Below are positions 1 to 11,463 of a stretch of 64,000 bases of DNA, in pieces (within the stretch, counting starts at the first letter, position 1; every line of letters starts with the position of its first letter). A program made the translations under genes and the position numbers. The DNA lies in the NCBI RefSeq assembly GCF_027943255.1, contig NC_072895.1:41514001-41578000 (forward strand), read 5' to 3'. The notes beneath the pieces were generated by a model, which made no database searches, had not been told where the DNA came from, and saw only the letters and a list, made by a program, of their open reading frames with translations. Origin of the DNA: Anastrepha obliqua. Taxonomy: Eukaryota > Arthropoda > Insecta > Diptera > Tephritidae.

Positions 1-630
1 TTTGCAAAAAAATTAAAAGGAATCAATTCCAGTTTTTATAAATTTTACTAGTTGTATGTAAAAAACCGCAAGAGCTGTCACCAAAAAAAAGCACATTTTA
101 ATCAATCGGATTATTTGGACGCTTAAAACTTGCGCTTACCACTAAAATTTTATGAACAATAAAACTGCTTTGCTGAAAGTTTCTAAGAATTCAGATTACA
201 AGTTTAAAATTGAGGTGAACATTTTTTTAATTTTTCTAAATTTTTTATGAAATCTAATAGTTTTATTTAAATATTATTGGTTTCTATAGCTTTGGCTAAG
301 GATGAATAGTATTAAAAAAAATAATAATAAAAAATATTAACAAAAAAATTGTTTCTCGAAAATTATTGTTAATATTAGATTTAAATTAAATTCAACTTAA
401 AGTGAAATAAATTTAGATTTAAATTTATAACTACGGAATAAATTTTGCATAGTCGGATCCATCTAGAGATCGTATTAGTTTAAGAAGGACAATACTATGT
501 ATTACTAAAAAAAATAACAAAACAACTTTAATACGAAAAACACTGTAAATATAAATCAAAATCAACAGGCCCTCAGTTATATACACTATACATAGGCAGG
601 CGCACAGAAATATAATGTACAAGTGTACCT
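1..630. other. AT-rich non-coding DNA
   Basis: This stretch is strongly A+T rich with many homopolymer runs. I see no coding pattern, splice-bounded exon or recognisable repeat end. It is probably intergenic or intronic sequence upstream of the channel exons. Confidence 0.5.
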
Positions 631-638
631 ATGTGCAT

Positions 639-1189
639 TAGGCCGGGTCGATTTGTGGGGAGGCAAAAAAATCGCCCATTGCTCTGTGAAAATCGTATTC
701 TAGGGATCAAAATAAGAAACTGTGCCGAAGGAACCATACCTCCAAAACGAATTCTGATGTCCCCCAATTTGGGTCGAAAAAAAACGCCCATTGCTCTGTC
801 ATTGCTCTGTGAAAATCATATTCTAGGGATCAAAATAAGAAACTTTGCCGAAGGAATCATACCTCTAAAACGAATTCTGATGACCCCCAATTTGAGTCGA
901 ACTTTTTAGTTTCTTTTCTATAACTCACATTCATTCATTTACATATGTTCTGACTAAATAAATTTCTTAAGAGAAAAAATATATAATATTATAAATAAAT
1001 AAAAATAAAGAAAAAACATAGCCATTTAGCTGATTTTTTCATGTAAAATCCAAAAATGGTGATATTTTTAAATTGGGGGACATCAGAATTCGTTTTAGAG
1101 GTATGGTTCCTTCGGCAAAGTTTCTTATTTTGATCCCTAGAATACGATTTTCACAGAGCAATGAGCGATTTTTAAATCGACCCGCCCTA
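639..1189. mobile_element. Palindromic hAT-type MITE, copy A
   Basis: The element begins TAGGCCGGGTCGATTT and ends AAATCGACCCGCCCTA. Its ends are inverted repeats of roughly 130-150 bp (about 641-790 against 1065-1187). The left arm carries a second, tandem copy of most of the repeat (about 795-905). An 8-bp duplication, ATGTGCAT, lies at 631-638 and again at 1190-1197, which is the size left by hAT transposases. There is no transposase inside; open frames in the arms are by-products of the palindrome. A second copy with its own 8-bp duplication lies at 62812-63272. Confidence 0.85.
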
Positions 1190-2628
1190 ATGTGCATATA
1201 TACGAAAACTCTTAAGTGTATGCGAGCACAAAGTTTTGTTCACCACCGCATACGCCGCGTTACCGCGTTGCCCCTAAATGTATGCTTTTACATTGTATGT
1301 CGCGAATGTAATTAATTCCATTTACACTTGCATGTACATATAGCTGGCATAAAACAAAAAAATACCAGAATACTAAAAACCGATATACTATTTTTACACC
1401 AAAAAAGTGTCGTTCGAAAAATCAACACCAATAATAGCAAATAGTTTCATTGCAACAACAATACCAACTTCAGTCACAGTGTCATTGGCAATTTGCAGTT
1501 AAGATAGTCAATGTTTTAGTGACGACATGCTTTTAGCTGTAAGCGATCGGAATCGCTTCGACTGAGATACAATACGGTTGGCATTTATTTGTTATGACTT
1601 TCCGTTTACACATACATACATATTTATCACAAATGCATAGTTACGCATACACAAAATGCATGTGAAAATGCTATTAAAATTTTTGCTATGCTATTAAAAT
1701 TTTTTATCAAATTTTTCTCTGTTCGAAATTATAATATTAATATAGAGAGTGAGTGACACCATATTTTATTTTTTTATTATATTTAATATCTTTTCACTTT
1801 AAATTTATTTCATTTTACAATAAAACCCACATGAATACGAGTTTCTAACTTTGTCGAATATTTCCAATTTCTATTTCACATAACTTACTCAGCATTTTTA
1901 GAGAATTTCAAGCACCTTTCTAGAAAATTTGTGCCGCCGTCAGGCAAAAATAAATTATCAAAATTCAAAAAGTATTTTGAGCCACTACGAGCTTTAGAGT
2001 ACCAACAATTTTTTTCACAAAAAAAAAAATGTATGTAACGTTACAATTTGGTGGCTTTTCTAGCCGGAAAATAGGTCAATAAAACTGCGCTACTTAATAC
2101 TTTCCATAGATCTGTTATTAAAAAACTTGGATTAATATGGTATTTGTTATAGAAAGAAATACATTTTTTATAAAAGTAAACATTCTGGATATGCAGTTTT
2201 ATAGCCCATTCAATTTTATTGCAACAAAGTAGAAGTTTTAAGTAGTTAAAATTTGAGTGGATTTTTGAAAAAATGTTCGCTCAGGTGTCGCGCATTTTAT
2301 TCCGAATTGTAAACATAAGAATATTTGCCTACTAAACAATCATCTGTCACTCATATCGATTTTGTGAATCGTTCTCTGACACATCAATGCCTTTGCTGCT
2401 CGAATGGCTCGCCAACTCGAGATGAACAGCGAAACAACTAAGTTCAGTATAGCCAAAGGAACTGCAAAAATGTGTACAGCAATCGATTGCCCCTTTTATT
2501 TTATGAGAACGTTAGGTATTAATGGAGTATTGTGAACAGAAGGGAGCATAGCTCATATTGGTATTAATAGTCAACGTCGAAAAAAAGTGTACACCAAATA
2601 TTGGCAATTATGGACTATTTATATATAT
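1190..2628. other. Non-coding, with one copy of a dispersed repeat
   Basis: No gene is visible. A segment near 2170-2260 carries the 'atgcagttttatagcccattcaattt' type of core that recurs at about 17100, 22150, 23160, 36800 and 53340. Around 2340-2470 base composition is less AT-biased, but no coding frame or splice-bounded exon could be supported. Confidence 0.4.
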
Positions 2629-3470
2629 AAAGGGTGTGCCACATTTTGTGTCTGTATCTTAACGTTGAATAACTTTGTCATTTACTAACCGATCGACTTC
2701 AACATACATGTTTTCGAAACGAAAATTTAGTACAATTTCAACCATAGATCGCTTTACACCGAAACAACGCGCTGAAATAGTGACGCGATACATCAAAATA
2801 GTCGTTCGATTGTTTTAACTCAACGCGCATATCGTAAAAAGTATGTCGGCAAACAGGTACCGTCTGATTATACTATTCGTCGTTTGGTGCCGAATTTTTT
2901 CGATCAAAATTGGAGAACTGAGACTCCACACGAGATCCATGAAACGCCATTGCATGACCGGAAAGTAACTGTTTGGGCCGGCATTTGCGCCAAAACAATC
3001 TTTGGGCCATATTTTTACCGAGAAAACGAAGCGCTCGATGGAAACCGATATCGATGAATGTTGGCTTATTATGTCTGCCCGCAAATGCGTGAGAAAGGTT
3101 AAGACGGTTACTGGTTTCAACAAGCCGGTGCGCCACGCCACACTGCGAATGCAACAATTGAATTTCTGCAACGGAAATTCCCGGGACGTCTAGTATGAAA
3201 AAGAGGCGACATCGACTGTCCCCCAGATCACCTGACTTAACCCCCCGGACTTCTTTTTGTGGGGTTATCTGAAAAGTAAGGTTTGCGCCAACAAGCCGTA
3301 GACTATTGACCAGCTTAAGGCACACATTCGAGCAAAAATCAATGCCATAAAACCCGAAATGCTGTTGACAAATGCAGAAAAAAGATTGCTGATAATGGTG
3401 ACCACTTGATTGATATTGTACGCGAAATAGCTTTAATAAATTGTAAATGTAAAATTGTACAAAATTTGTG
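2629..3470 (+). mobile_element. Decayed Tc1/mariner-superfamily transposon, probably DD41D type
   Basis: In shifting + frames the region reads as a transposase: an N-terminal piece near 2745-2850 (IDRFTPKQRAEIVTRYI), a core near 2945-3035 (DRKVTVWAGICAKTIFGPYF) and a C-terminal core near 3105-3270 (FQQAGAPRHTANATIEFL, then RGDIDCPPRSPDLTP). If the frame is followed across indels, the last two catalytic positions are about 41 residues apart. The second catalytic Asp is replaced by Ala (QQAGA instead of QQDGA), and a one-base loss disrupts the third at LTPxDFF. A segment between the DNA-binding and catalytic parts is missing. The left end, AAAGGGTGTGCCACATTTTG, fits a mariner-type terminus; no matching right end was found. 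Clearly non-functional. Confidence 0.7.
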
Positions 3471-3486
3471 AGAATTCGGTAAAGTT
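3471..3486. repeat. Target-site duplication, left copy
   Basis: The 16-bp sequence agaattcggtaaagtt here is repeated exactly at 4513-4528, bracketing the LINE fragment between them. Confidence 0.85.
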
Positions 3487-4512
3487 AGATTAGGTCAGCT
3501 TGGTTGGCAATAAGCCACGCATAGACCTTTTGGTCCCTAGCGATACCAGATGGAGACCGACCTTTGTGAATACTGAAAGTAGACATCATGCGGGATGTCA
3601 GACCCTCAAACAGTGGGGCTCCCAGGCATTTTAAACGCGTTTTTAATAATGCCGCACAGACGCACTGAGTGTTGTCTAGAGTATCCTTAACCTCCTCTCT
3701 GCATTACCTGCATTTGTCCGTGTTAGAAATCCCTATCTTGTACGCATGTGCAGCCAATAGATTATGACCTGTTAGCATACTTATATTAGTTCTGCAGTCC
3801 TTTTGCGAGAGCGTAAGTACGAATTGAGTCAGTTTTTTGTCGTTAGCTCTACACATAACTTTTGCTGTTTTGCATGAGGTCAAATTAATCCGTCTTAGTC
3901 GTCAATTTCGTTGTATATTGTATTTAGCGGCTTTGGACTTAATACAATATGAGCCTTTATTGCTGCTTGACTGTCCACGTATATATTAATTGTTGAGTTC
4001 TTTCTTGTTCTAGTGTAGTCTAGCTCCGCGGCTTTCCCCATAGCAAAAACTTCCGCTTGGAAAATATGATACTGCTGTGGTCTGGCAGCTTGATAGGCTG
4101 CCTTATCTCTAGCTTTAGGCAGTAAATACCCGCTTCCACTCCACCTGAAGTCTTAGAGCCGTCTGTGTAGATGTGAAAAGTCCTATGACCAGGCTTCATG
4201 CCTTTGTGCCAAACGTTCTCTCCCAATTAAATTACGGAGTCATGTAGTCTGTGCAACCTGAGCTCAACTTTCCTATTGAGCTGTGTCCGAAGGTTCTACA
4301 GGTGAATACTCCAGCAGGCCACCAACCTTCTCACGGATTTCGCTGCCAAGTTTTCCGCCATAAGGTCAATAGGTGGCATGCTGAACATCATTTCCAGCGC
4401 CCTTTTGGAGTTGTTTTTATCGCTCCTGCTGTGCACAGAGTAGCAAGTCGCTGAATCCTTTCCAGTGGCATTAAGTATGTCAGTTTTCTTGTCGCAGTCC
4501 ACCATACCAGGA
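3487..4512 (-). mobile_element. 5'-truncated non-LTR retrotransposon with RNase H
   Basis: About 1.03 kb lies between perfect 16-bp direct repeats (3471-3486 and 4513-4528), as expected from target-primed reverse transcription. The element is on the minus strand, so its 3' end is at the left, where the + strand begins gttagattaggtcagcttgg. A recognisable RNase H part lies at about 4226-4020: FHIYTDGSKTSGGVEAGIY, where the Asp of TDGS is a catalytic residue of RNase HI, followed in another frame by an 'FQAEVFAMG'-like segment. Further frames toward the 3' end are broken. An I/R1/LOA-type element is likely because RNase H follows the reverse transcriptase in those groups; the reverse transcriptase itself is absent. 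Confidence 0.8.
4020..4226 (-). pseudogene. RNase H domain fragment of the LINE
   Basis: A 68-codon open stretch on the minus strand. IYTDGSKTSGGVEAGIY is the first beta-hairpin of a retroelement RNase H with its catalytic Asp. Downstream the frame departs from the expected AEV/FAMxxA helix. It is a decayed part of the retrotransposon insertion, not a host gene. Confidence 0.65.
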
Positions 4513-4528
4513 AGAATTCGGTAAAGTT

Positions 4529-6412
4529 TCATCAAAATTTCTATTTATATTTTTTACCCAGAATTTCTGAAAAAATTTGTGGTAGATAAATTTTGGTATA
4601 TTAAAGAGCAAAATTCAAATAGATCGAAAATCACTCTGATTTTTCAGAATTTTTTTTGGTCGCGGTCTTTTGCATTTTCTCCATTTAACGCTTGCTCTAC
4701 ATTTTTTTATACAGAAGAAAACTCCCAACTTACTTTCTTTTAACTACTTAAAACTTTCCCTTTACCGAAATGCAACGATCTAAACTGCATACCCGAGTTT
4801 TCTTTTAATGTTTGAAATCAAAGTTCGAAATTTTCATGAAAATTTCTCGAATTTTTAAAAATTTTATACGAAGTTTTAAACTTCGCTAACTGTAATTACG
4901 AAATAAATAAGTTAATTAATCAATAATCAATCAAAAGTTATCAATAAGTGGCGGACACTTTCTCTTGATACTGACAGTACGTATTATGGTTGTCAAAAAA
5001 AATGTTCTCATAATAACAGTCACATATACTTGTATATACTTTTTTTTTGTTCAATATTTACTCATGCGCCATAACTTTAAAAATTACCATAGAATTTGCC
5101 TAGGAAAAAATTCAATTTTCTTTAAATTGGTATACATGTTTCACAAATCAATATTAGTTATACTCCTCTCTTAATTTTCTCTCCACAAATATTCAAAAAT
5201 TGATTCTAAAGATAAAATTAAAAAAAAAAGTATAATATTTTAGTTTATTTTTTTTATTTTTAAACTAGTTTATATTTAAGTAAATAGTAAATTTTTTTTG
5301 GCTTATGTTGACACTTAAGGGACAGATCAGTTATTTGAAATTTTATGTTATGCTTCAAGTCGATCGACATAAAATTTATAAATTTATGAGTATTTCAGTG
5401 TCCGTTGCTCTAGGTCAGATTTCTGTACCTATTCGACTTTAAAACGTTCTTCTAAAATTTCTTATTTTTAAGTTCCTGTATGCCATAACTAAAAATCTGC
5501 AGAAACAGTAGATAACTAGGGGGAAAAAGGGTCTTATAATCATTAATATTTGAATAACTAAACGCAATTAGCTACACTGGATCTGTTTGTTTCTAAGAAC
5601 AATGAAATATTTAGAAGTCGAAAATAAATCCATCAGGCATACCTCGAGAAACATCTGCTTTGAAAATGTATTTTGATTTTATTTTTTAATGTTTTTGTTG
5701 CGAGATCCACTCCCCCCATTTTCATTACTTTGCAATGAAAATTTAGGAAACTATTGCTCAAACGTTGCTTATTAAATTTGAATTAACTCAATAATAGAAA
5801 GATAGAAAATTCTAAATCCTTTTTCTCTGAAATAGTTTTACACCCCCACTCGCCCTTATGTTTCGATATTTGAAGAAAAGTTGTAGAAATAAGCTTTCGA
5901 AAAGGGTTTGCATTCCAGGTAACGCATTAAAATTGATAAAGCTTCCTGGGATATTTTCCAGACTCCAATTGCAAAAAACTTACAGCAAATACCTGGAATT
6001 AATACCTTCATACAAGACAAACAAAAGCGAATTCACTGCAATCAAACGAAATTAAAACCACATCATGACCACTTTCCGCGAACAGCTGTTGCTCTAGAAC
6101 ATCTGTCAAAACCACTCAAACTCTATGCATACAACCGGCGTCATATTCTCGCTGGCTCGTCCGTTTAGCCAAACAGCCACTCATTCAGTTGGCCGCTGTG
6201 TATCGCAGCGAATTTAAGCAGCTTTTGAAACGATATAGCATTTAATCTATCTCAGTCTCATCCTTCCTGCTGTGTTTGCTGTCTACCAAATAGCTGCGAT
6301 TTTTAGCCACACTCAAGCATAACAACAGCAATGCCGAAATGTCATGAAATTTGCAAAAATGCAAACTTGCCGCAGATGTTGCTTGCCAGCAGCTAGAAAT
6401 TCTTAGATGTTA
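4529..6412. other. AT-rich non-coding DNA
   Basis: No gene is visible. Near 4550-4880 and 4920-4990 there are pieces resembling other intergenic repeats of this window (for example 'gtggcggacactttctct', compare 'atggcggacactttatct' near 16040). A short less AT-rich patch at about 6060-6330 has no supportable coding frame. Confidence 0.4.
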
Positions 6413-7080
6413 TACAGGGTGACCCAAATGCAGAAATTAGTTTGATTCATAGGTGTATGCAATTTTTAACGCTGATAGGTTATTGTCGCTCATTTGTCAT
6501 GACTGCCAATCGAAACGATATTTTTACTAAATCAAGCGCGTGTTGCAGGTAAGAATTTGGTGAGACTAATTTGCTAGTGCAATGGATGAACATTTGAACC
6601 ATAACATGGCTTATGTGTCTATAAATGTGCAACTCAAAGTAGTAACATTGATTTCCCATCGATTTGAGCAAGTCAAAATTTCACTTAAGAATTTTTAAAA
6701 ATACCTTGCATTCTACGCCCAAAAGTTCCATTTGGTTATTTGGCTTAGAAGTTGAAGACAAACAACCATTCACTTCATTAACGTCGCTCAGTTGGGGCCT
6801 TGCAGCAATTGCCCTTGGACGGTGAATTTAGAGAAAACGTGGTAGAGAGAACGGAAACGCCGGACGAGATTGTCAACACGCCAATGCAGCCGAGCAAGAG
6901 AAAGCTTGGTGTTTATGTCGACGCTGCTGAACTACAAGTATGTCTGCCGACTTTCCTTGAACTGAAGATGAATATATTGTACGATCTTTGGTTTCAACAA
7001 AATGCAGCACAATGTCTCATAGCTCACCAACCGATTGCATCTTTCGGTACTCAGTTTTAAGTAGTGTCATCAGCCGTTTA
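6413..7080 (+). mobile_element. Possible highly decayed Tc1/mariner relic
   Basis: The left edge, acagggtgacccaaatg, looks like a mariner-type terminus. Near 6985-7040 the + strand reads YDLWFQQNAAQCLIAHQPIAS, close in shape to the DDLWFQQDGATCHTA motif around the second catalytic Asp of DD41D-type transposases (Asp replaced by Asn here). An open 86-codon frame at 6800-7060 covers this motif. The remainder is not recognisable and no right end was found, so the assignment is tentative. Confidence 0.35.
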
Positions 7081-7389
7081 TGCAATGTCCACTAGCGCCT
7101 TGAGGCTGTGATTTTCCTCCATTAGACCTTCCTAGGTGTTTCCCGTTTAGCGCTTGGTTACCTTATAATTAGAAGTAAGCTGAAACAGTTTTTGGAAATG
7201 TTGGCATCGATTTTTCTAAAGTCAAGCTTCTTCGGTTTAATTTAATAATTTTATTTATTTTTTTTATTTTAATTTAATTTTAATTTTTATTCATGTACTT
7301 TTTTTGAAAGAATATACTTCTTAAAACAAAAATGTTCGTAATAAAATAAGATTTTGTAAAAAGTTTTTCCGAAAAAACAAAAATTTTTG

Positions 7390-8110
7390 ACATTTGTGAC
7401 CAAATTACGAAAAGTTTGAAGGCGGCGTTGTTCGCATATGACAAAAAAAATTATTTTCCAAAAATTTGTAACAAAATATAAACTTGTTTTGTAAAAAATA
7501 TGTTTTCAAAAAGTTTTCTATTTCGAAAAATAAAAAATTCTTACAAAAAATTTTGCAAAAAAAGTTAAATAAAAAAAAAAAAAATTTTCCGAAAAATGCA
7601 GCGTTGTTCACATATGACAAAAAAAATGTTTCCAAATAATTTGAACAAAACAATGAATTTGTGTTGTTATTTATTTTTTATTTAGAAAAATAAAAAATTT
7701 AAAAACTAAATATGCTCTTAAAAAAACCCTTTAGTAAAAAAAATTTATTTTGTTGAAAATTTTTCTGAAAAATATATTTATTTTTTATGATTTGTGACCA
7801 AAATACAAAAGTTTTTTGCTTCGAAAAATAAAAAAAAGCTCTTACAAAAAATGTTGCAAAAAAAGATAAATAAAAAAAAAAAATGCAGCGTTGTTCACAT
7901 ATGACAAAAAAAGTGTTTCCAAATAATTTGAACAAAACAATGAACTTGTGTTGTTATTTATTTTTATTTAGGAAAATAAAAAATGTAAAAACTAAATATG
8001 CTCTTAAAAAACCCTTTAGTAAAAAAAATGTATTTTGTTGAAAATTTTTCTGAAAAATATATTTAATTTTTATGATTTGTGACCAAATTACAAAACGTAT
8101 TTTTACAAAA
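7390..8110. repeat. Tandem repeat, about 287-bp unit, roughly 2.5 copies
   Basis: The landmark gcgttgttc(a/g)catatgacaaaa occurs near 7423, 7599 and 7886. The last two units are almost identical over about 280 bp, including 'ttgtgaccaaa' near 7792 and 8079 and 'gctcttaaaaaa' near 7713 and 8000. The first unit is shorter and more diverged. The DNA is extremely A+T rich and the open frames crossing it are low-complexity artefacts. Confidence 0.8.
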
Positions 8111-8399
8111 AATAAATTTTGTTTTTTAAAAAAGTTTTGTTTTAAAAGTATTTTTAATTAAACGAAAACATAAAAGTTAAAAAAAAACCGAAGATATTTG
8201 AATTTAAAAAATTCCATTCTAAAATTTTCAACGTTTAAGAAACCAGAAATGTCTTGCAATATTTTTTCAAGTTGCTCCTCAAGCCTGTAAATAAACCAAT
8301 TTTCAGAAAAATGTAAAACCAAGTTGAAATAAATTGGATCGCTTGGCTCAGGTCAAAATGTATGAAAATAACTTAATTTTATTAAATTAAATTTAATGT

Positions 8400-8720
8400 A
8401 GTTTTTCTAACCACACTTGTGTTTGGACCACCTGGTGGAGGGAAAATACTGCATGTGTGAATTTGGGGGCCTATGCCTCTGCCAGCTGAGATTGCAGCAG
8501 CCACAAATGTCGCTGTCATGCGGCGTGCGAAGAGCAACCAGCTCAACGCGCCAAAACACTCTGGCAACGCGGAATGCCACAAAGCCATAATATTGTCGCG
8601 CTGCTGCCAGACACCCACGGCTGCTATGGCATTTGTAACACTTGCTATCACATCCTAGCGTGAGCAAGTAGTTGTTGGTGGGCAGCTTAGTGTTAACCCA
8701 TGGTGACTGCAGCGAGCGCA
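8400..8720. other. GC-richer island of unknown nature
   Basis: This block stands out in base composition from the surrounding AT-rich DNA and is open in three frames on the two strands (+ 8473-8658; minus 8382-8651 and 8407-8805). None of the translations was recognised, and no convincing splice sites choose a frame. It could be an old exon-derived piece, part of an unidentified repeat or conserved non-coding DNA. I do not assign a function. Confidence 0.3.
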
Positions 8721-9895
8721 TGAAAAAAAGAAAGAATAACCACATTCCTAGCAAATTCGAAAAAAAAGAATTTAAATTCACTATCACAAAATCTGTTTTC
8801 AGCAATAGCGAACCTTTTGGTGCTCTAACACCAGAATTAAGGAATTTTCTGCTGCAATAATTTTAATGCTTAAATTATTTATGCGAGCGACCGCTTTCAT
8901 GACCATTTAAATTCGTGCTTGTAAAACTTTAAGGCAATTTTCGTTTCCATTTTACCCATCACTTTGTTTATTTATTTTTTCCGCTTACCTTTCTCCATTT
9001 CGTCTTACTCATTTATTCATTGTGAGTTCTATCACACGCGGCTGACTCGAATGAATGGCACTCAAGCTACTTTTGCTACAGCGCACCCATGAAGCACAAA
9101 GCATTGAGCGCCGGCTATTCACAATCATCTTTTGCCCTCAGCTCGCTAAACTCCAATTTCAAGTACTTTGGAGGTTACATACACTATCCCTTTTGCTACA
9201 CAATTCCACTCTAGCGTCAGTATATAACTTGGCTGCTGGTGGTTAAACATTGGTCTGGGCTCAACATAAATTTGCTAGTGGCCTTCCATTCATACAATTC
9301 AATTCACAGGTGTCCAATCATGTAATTCGGTTTGTGTTGAAAGTAATTTCTTTTAGTTTTCATTTGTGCGCTTCTGCGTAGTTGAGTTGTATGCCTTGAG
9401 GTACAGGCATAAGCCACATGCCAATGCCCTCATTGCAGTCTAAAGTTGAACTAAGCAAAAGCTCCAATGTTGGTATAATGTGCAGAACTCATTTATTCAA
9501 TTTATGTCGCTTAATAAAGTCAAGTGGACGATTTACTGCATGGTGGCAAACTCGTAGCTATTTTATTTCATATCTATGCCATATAAAGTGGATACACACG
9601 TGCCAGCATTAAGACAAAGTAGAATCGAATTTAACAGGAAATTTTGTGTATAAACGTTTCTATCTTACCTGCTAGGCATTTGCTGTTTGAAGAAGCCGCC
9701 TAGTTACCCATCTTTGGCAGCTTCCAAATAGAAATAGTAAATTAACTAATTTTCTAGATATTAAATATATAAAAACAGTCTTGCGACTTTATTCCCTGGG
9801 GTTATTTTCTATTGAATCAGATGTTGAGAAAATAAACTGAAGAGATAAAGCCATGGATAGAGCAAACTGGAGAAAAATTGTTAATACAGCTATGA
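8721..9895. other. Non-coding, nothing recognised
   Basis: Several short open frames occur but none shows a known motif or splice-bounded structure. No repeat ends were identified. Confidence 0.4.
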
Positions 9896-11463
9896 CACAG
9901 TGCTACAAAAAAAAACGAAATACACCTGACATATTACACACTGTAGGTTGTTTATATGGTCGAATAATGCATAAAAATATTTTTGTTATTTTTGTTGTAC
10001 CCTCCAATTTTTATTTATTTATAAAAAACCGTTTTTTCAGACTTTGCGCGGTAATCTACGGATGTCTCGGTCATTTTTTCACCGATTTTCAATATTTTAT
10101 ATGTTTTGAAAATGATATTGTCAGACCTTTGAAATGATTTACAACAAGTAATTATTCAAACTAGTTAGTTCTGATTTTTATTTGATTAAACCTGGAGAAA
10201 GTTTTTTTATCATTTTTTTAACTTTAACAATTTTTTATTGCATAATTTTACTACAAAATTAAAGATGTTTGTTAATATTCTTTGAGTGCATTTATTGACG
10301 AAGAAATTAATGTATTACTTTCAATGATCGGACAAAAATTGCGTAAACAACGCTAGTTTTCCGTAAATAGAAAAACATGCCTTGAATCTCTATCCATTTG
10401 TGGAACCATAGTTTTTGTCTTTAATGATTATTTCCTTGGAAAAATACGAAACCATCTTTAAGAGAAAATGAAAACAAGCTAACTGAAGTAAAAAAAGTAG
10501 ATGATTCAAGAAGCGGTGATAACAGTTCATCTAATAGTTCACATAGTGATGAACCTTTTATCACAGCTGCGTTAGAATCAAAAGAGCGGCATTTTGTTTC
10601 GAATTCAGATATGAACGATTTAGTACGTAATCTAGAACTCTCATACAGACATGCTGAGGTTTTGGCATCACGATTAAAACAATGGAATCTTGTACAAAAT
10701 GATTTCAAAATAACATTAACAAGGAAAAACTCTGAGCGGACTATTTTCAATAACCATTTTGAAATTGATGGCGATGACCAAAACCTTGCTTATTGTAAAG
10801 ATGTTGAAAAATTGTTTCAATGCTTTAACACGGAACATCAATCGAAAAATTGGCGATTATTCATCGATGGATCGTGCAAAAGTGAGTATTTCATCGATTT
10901 TACGAAAGAATGCAGTGATTTTTCCAAGTAAATAATCATTAAAGACAAAAACTATGGTTCCACAAATGGATAGATATTCAAGGCATTTTTTTCTATTTAC
11001 GGAAAACTAGCGTAGTTTACGCAATTTTTGCCCCATTATTGAAAGTAATACATTAATTTCTTCGTTAATTAATGCACTCAAAGAATATTAACAAACATCT
11101 TTAATTTTGTAGTAAAATTATGCAATAAAAAATTGTTAAAGTTAAAAAAATGATAAAAAAACACTTTCTCCAGGTTTAATCAAATAAAAATCAGAACTAA
11201 CTAGTTTGAATAATTACTTGTTGTAAATCATTTCAAAGGTCTGACAATATCATTTTCAAAACATATAAAATATTGAAAATCGGTAAAAAAATGACGGAGA
11301 TATCCGTAGATTACCGCGCAAAGTCTGAAAAAACGTTTTTTTATAAATAAATAAAAATTGGAGGGTACAACAAAAATAACAAAAATATTTTTACGCATTA
11401 TTCGACCATATAAACAACCTACAGTGTGTAATTTGTCAGGTGTATTTTCAGTGTTGCACCGTG
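9896..11463. mobile_element. Foldback element with about 550-bp inverted arms
   Basis: The left arm (9896-10445) and right arm (10918-11463) are inverted copies of each other, with only scattered mismatches and small indels over most of their length. Matching landmarks include acacactgtaggttgtttat on the left and its complement near 11410, and the complementary pair at 10406-10436 and 10927-10957. The ends are CACAGTGCTAC and, read inward from the right, CACGGTGCAAC. The loop between the arms is one open frame (10428-10931). I see no transposase and no clear target duplication, so the class is unknown. It looks like a foldback element carrying a captured gene fragment. Confidence 0.8.
10428..10931 (+). 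CDS. Open frame filling the loop of the foldback element (captured gene fragment?)
   Basis: The frame opens after a TGA at 10425-10427 and runs about 167 codons to a TAA at 10929-10931, almost exactly spanning the loop and overlapping both arm ends. The first in-frame ATG is at 10611. It begins with a charged Ser/Asn-rich stretch, then RNLELSYRHAEVLASRLKQW (about residues 65-84), and ends with YCKDVEKLFQCF and NWRLFIDGS. From memory this resembles an uncharacterised metazoan protein family with 'EWRLFIDSSK'-like motifs; I cannot check that here. A donor-like sequence, caaaa|gtgagt, at about 10882 follows the last family-like residues, suggesting that genomic exon DNA was captured and the C-terminal codons are read-through. 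Expression is unknown. Confidence 0.4.
   Translation, partial: LFPWKNTKPSLRENENKLTEVKKVDDSRSGDNSSSNSSHSDEPFITAALESKERHFVSNSDMNDLVRNLELSYRHAEVLASRLKQWNLVQNDFKITLTRKNSERTIFNNHFEIDGDDQNLAYCKDVEKLFQCFNTEHQSKNWRLFIDGSCKSEYFIDFTKECSDFSK

Noticed and set aside
631..1315. Open frames of 92 and 80 codons within the palindromic MITE
   Set aside because: They are mirror translations of the inverted arms, and the same peptides recur in copy B. They have no independent start, domain or splice support.
2815..3325. Minus-strand frames of 118 and 150 codons
   Set aside because: They are antisense to a clear + strand transposase relic and show no motif of their own.
7390..8110. CRISPR-like array
   Set aside because: The repeated units are about 287 bp in tandem with no spacers, and the DNA is eukaryotic.
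8407..8805. 132-codon minus-strand frame with hydrophobic N-terminus as a membrane-protein gene
   Set aside because: No recognised family and no splice borders. Competing open frames over the same bases make a real gene unsupported.
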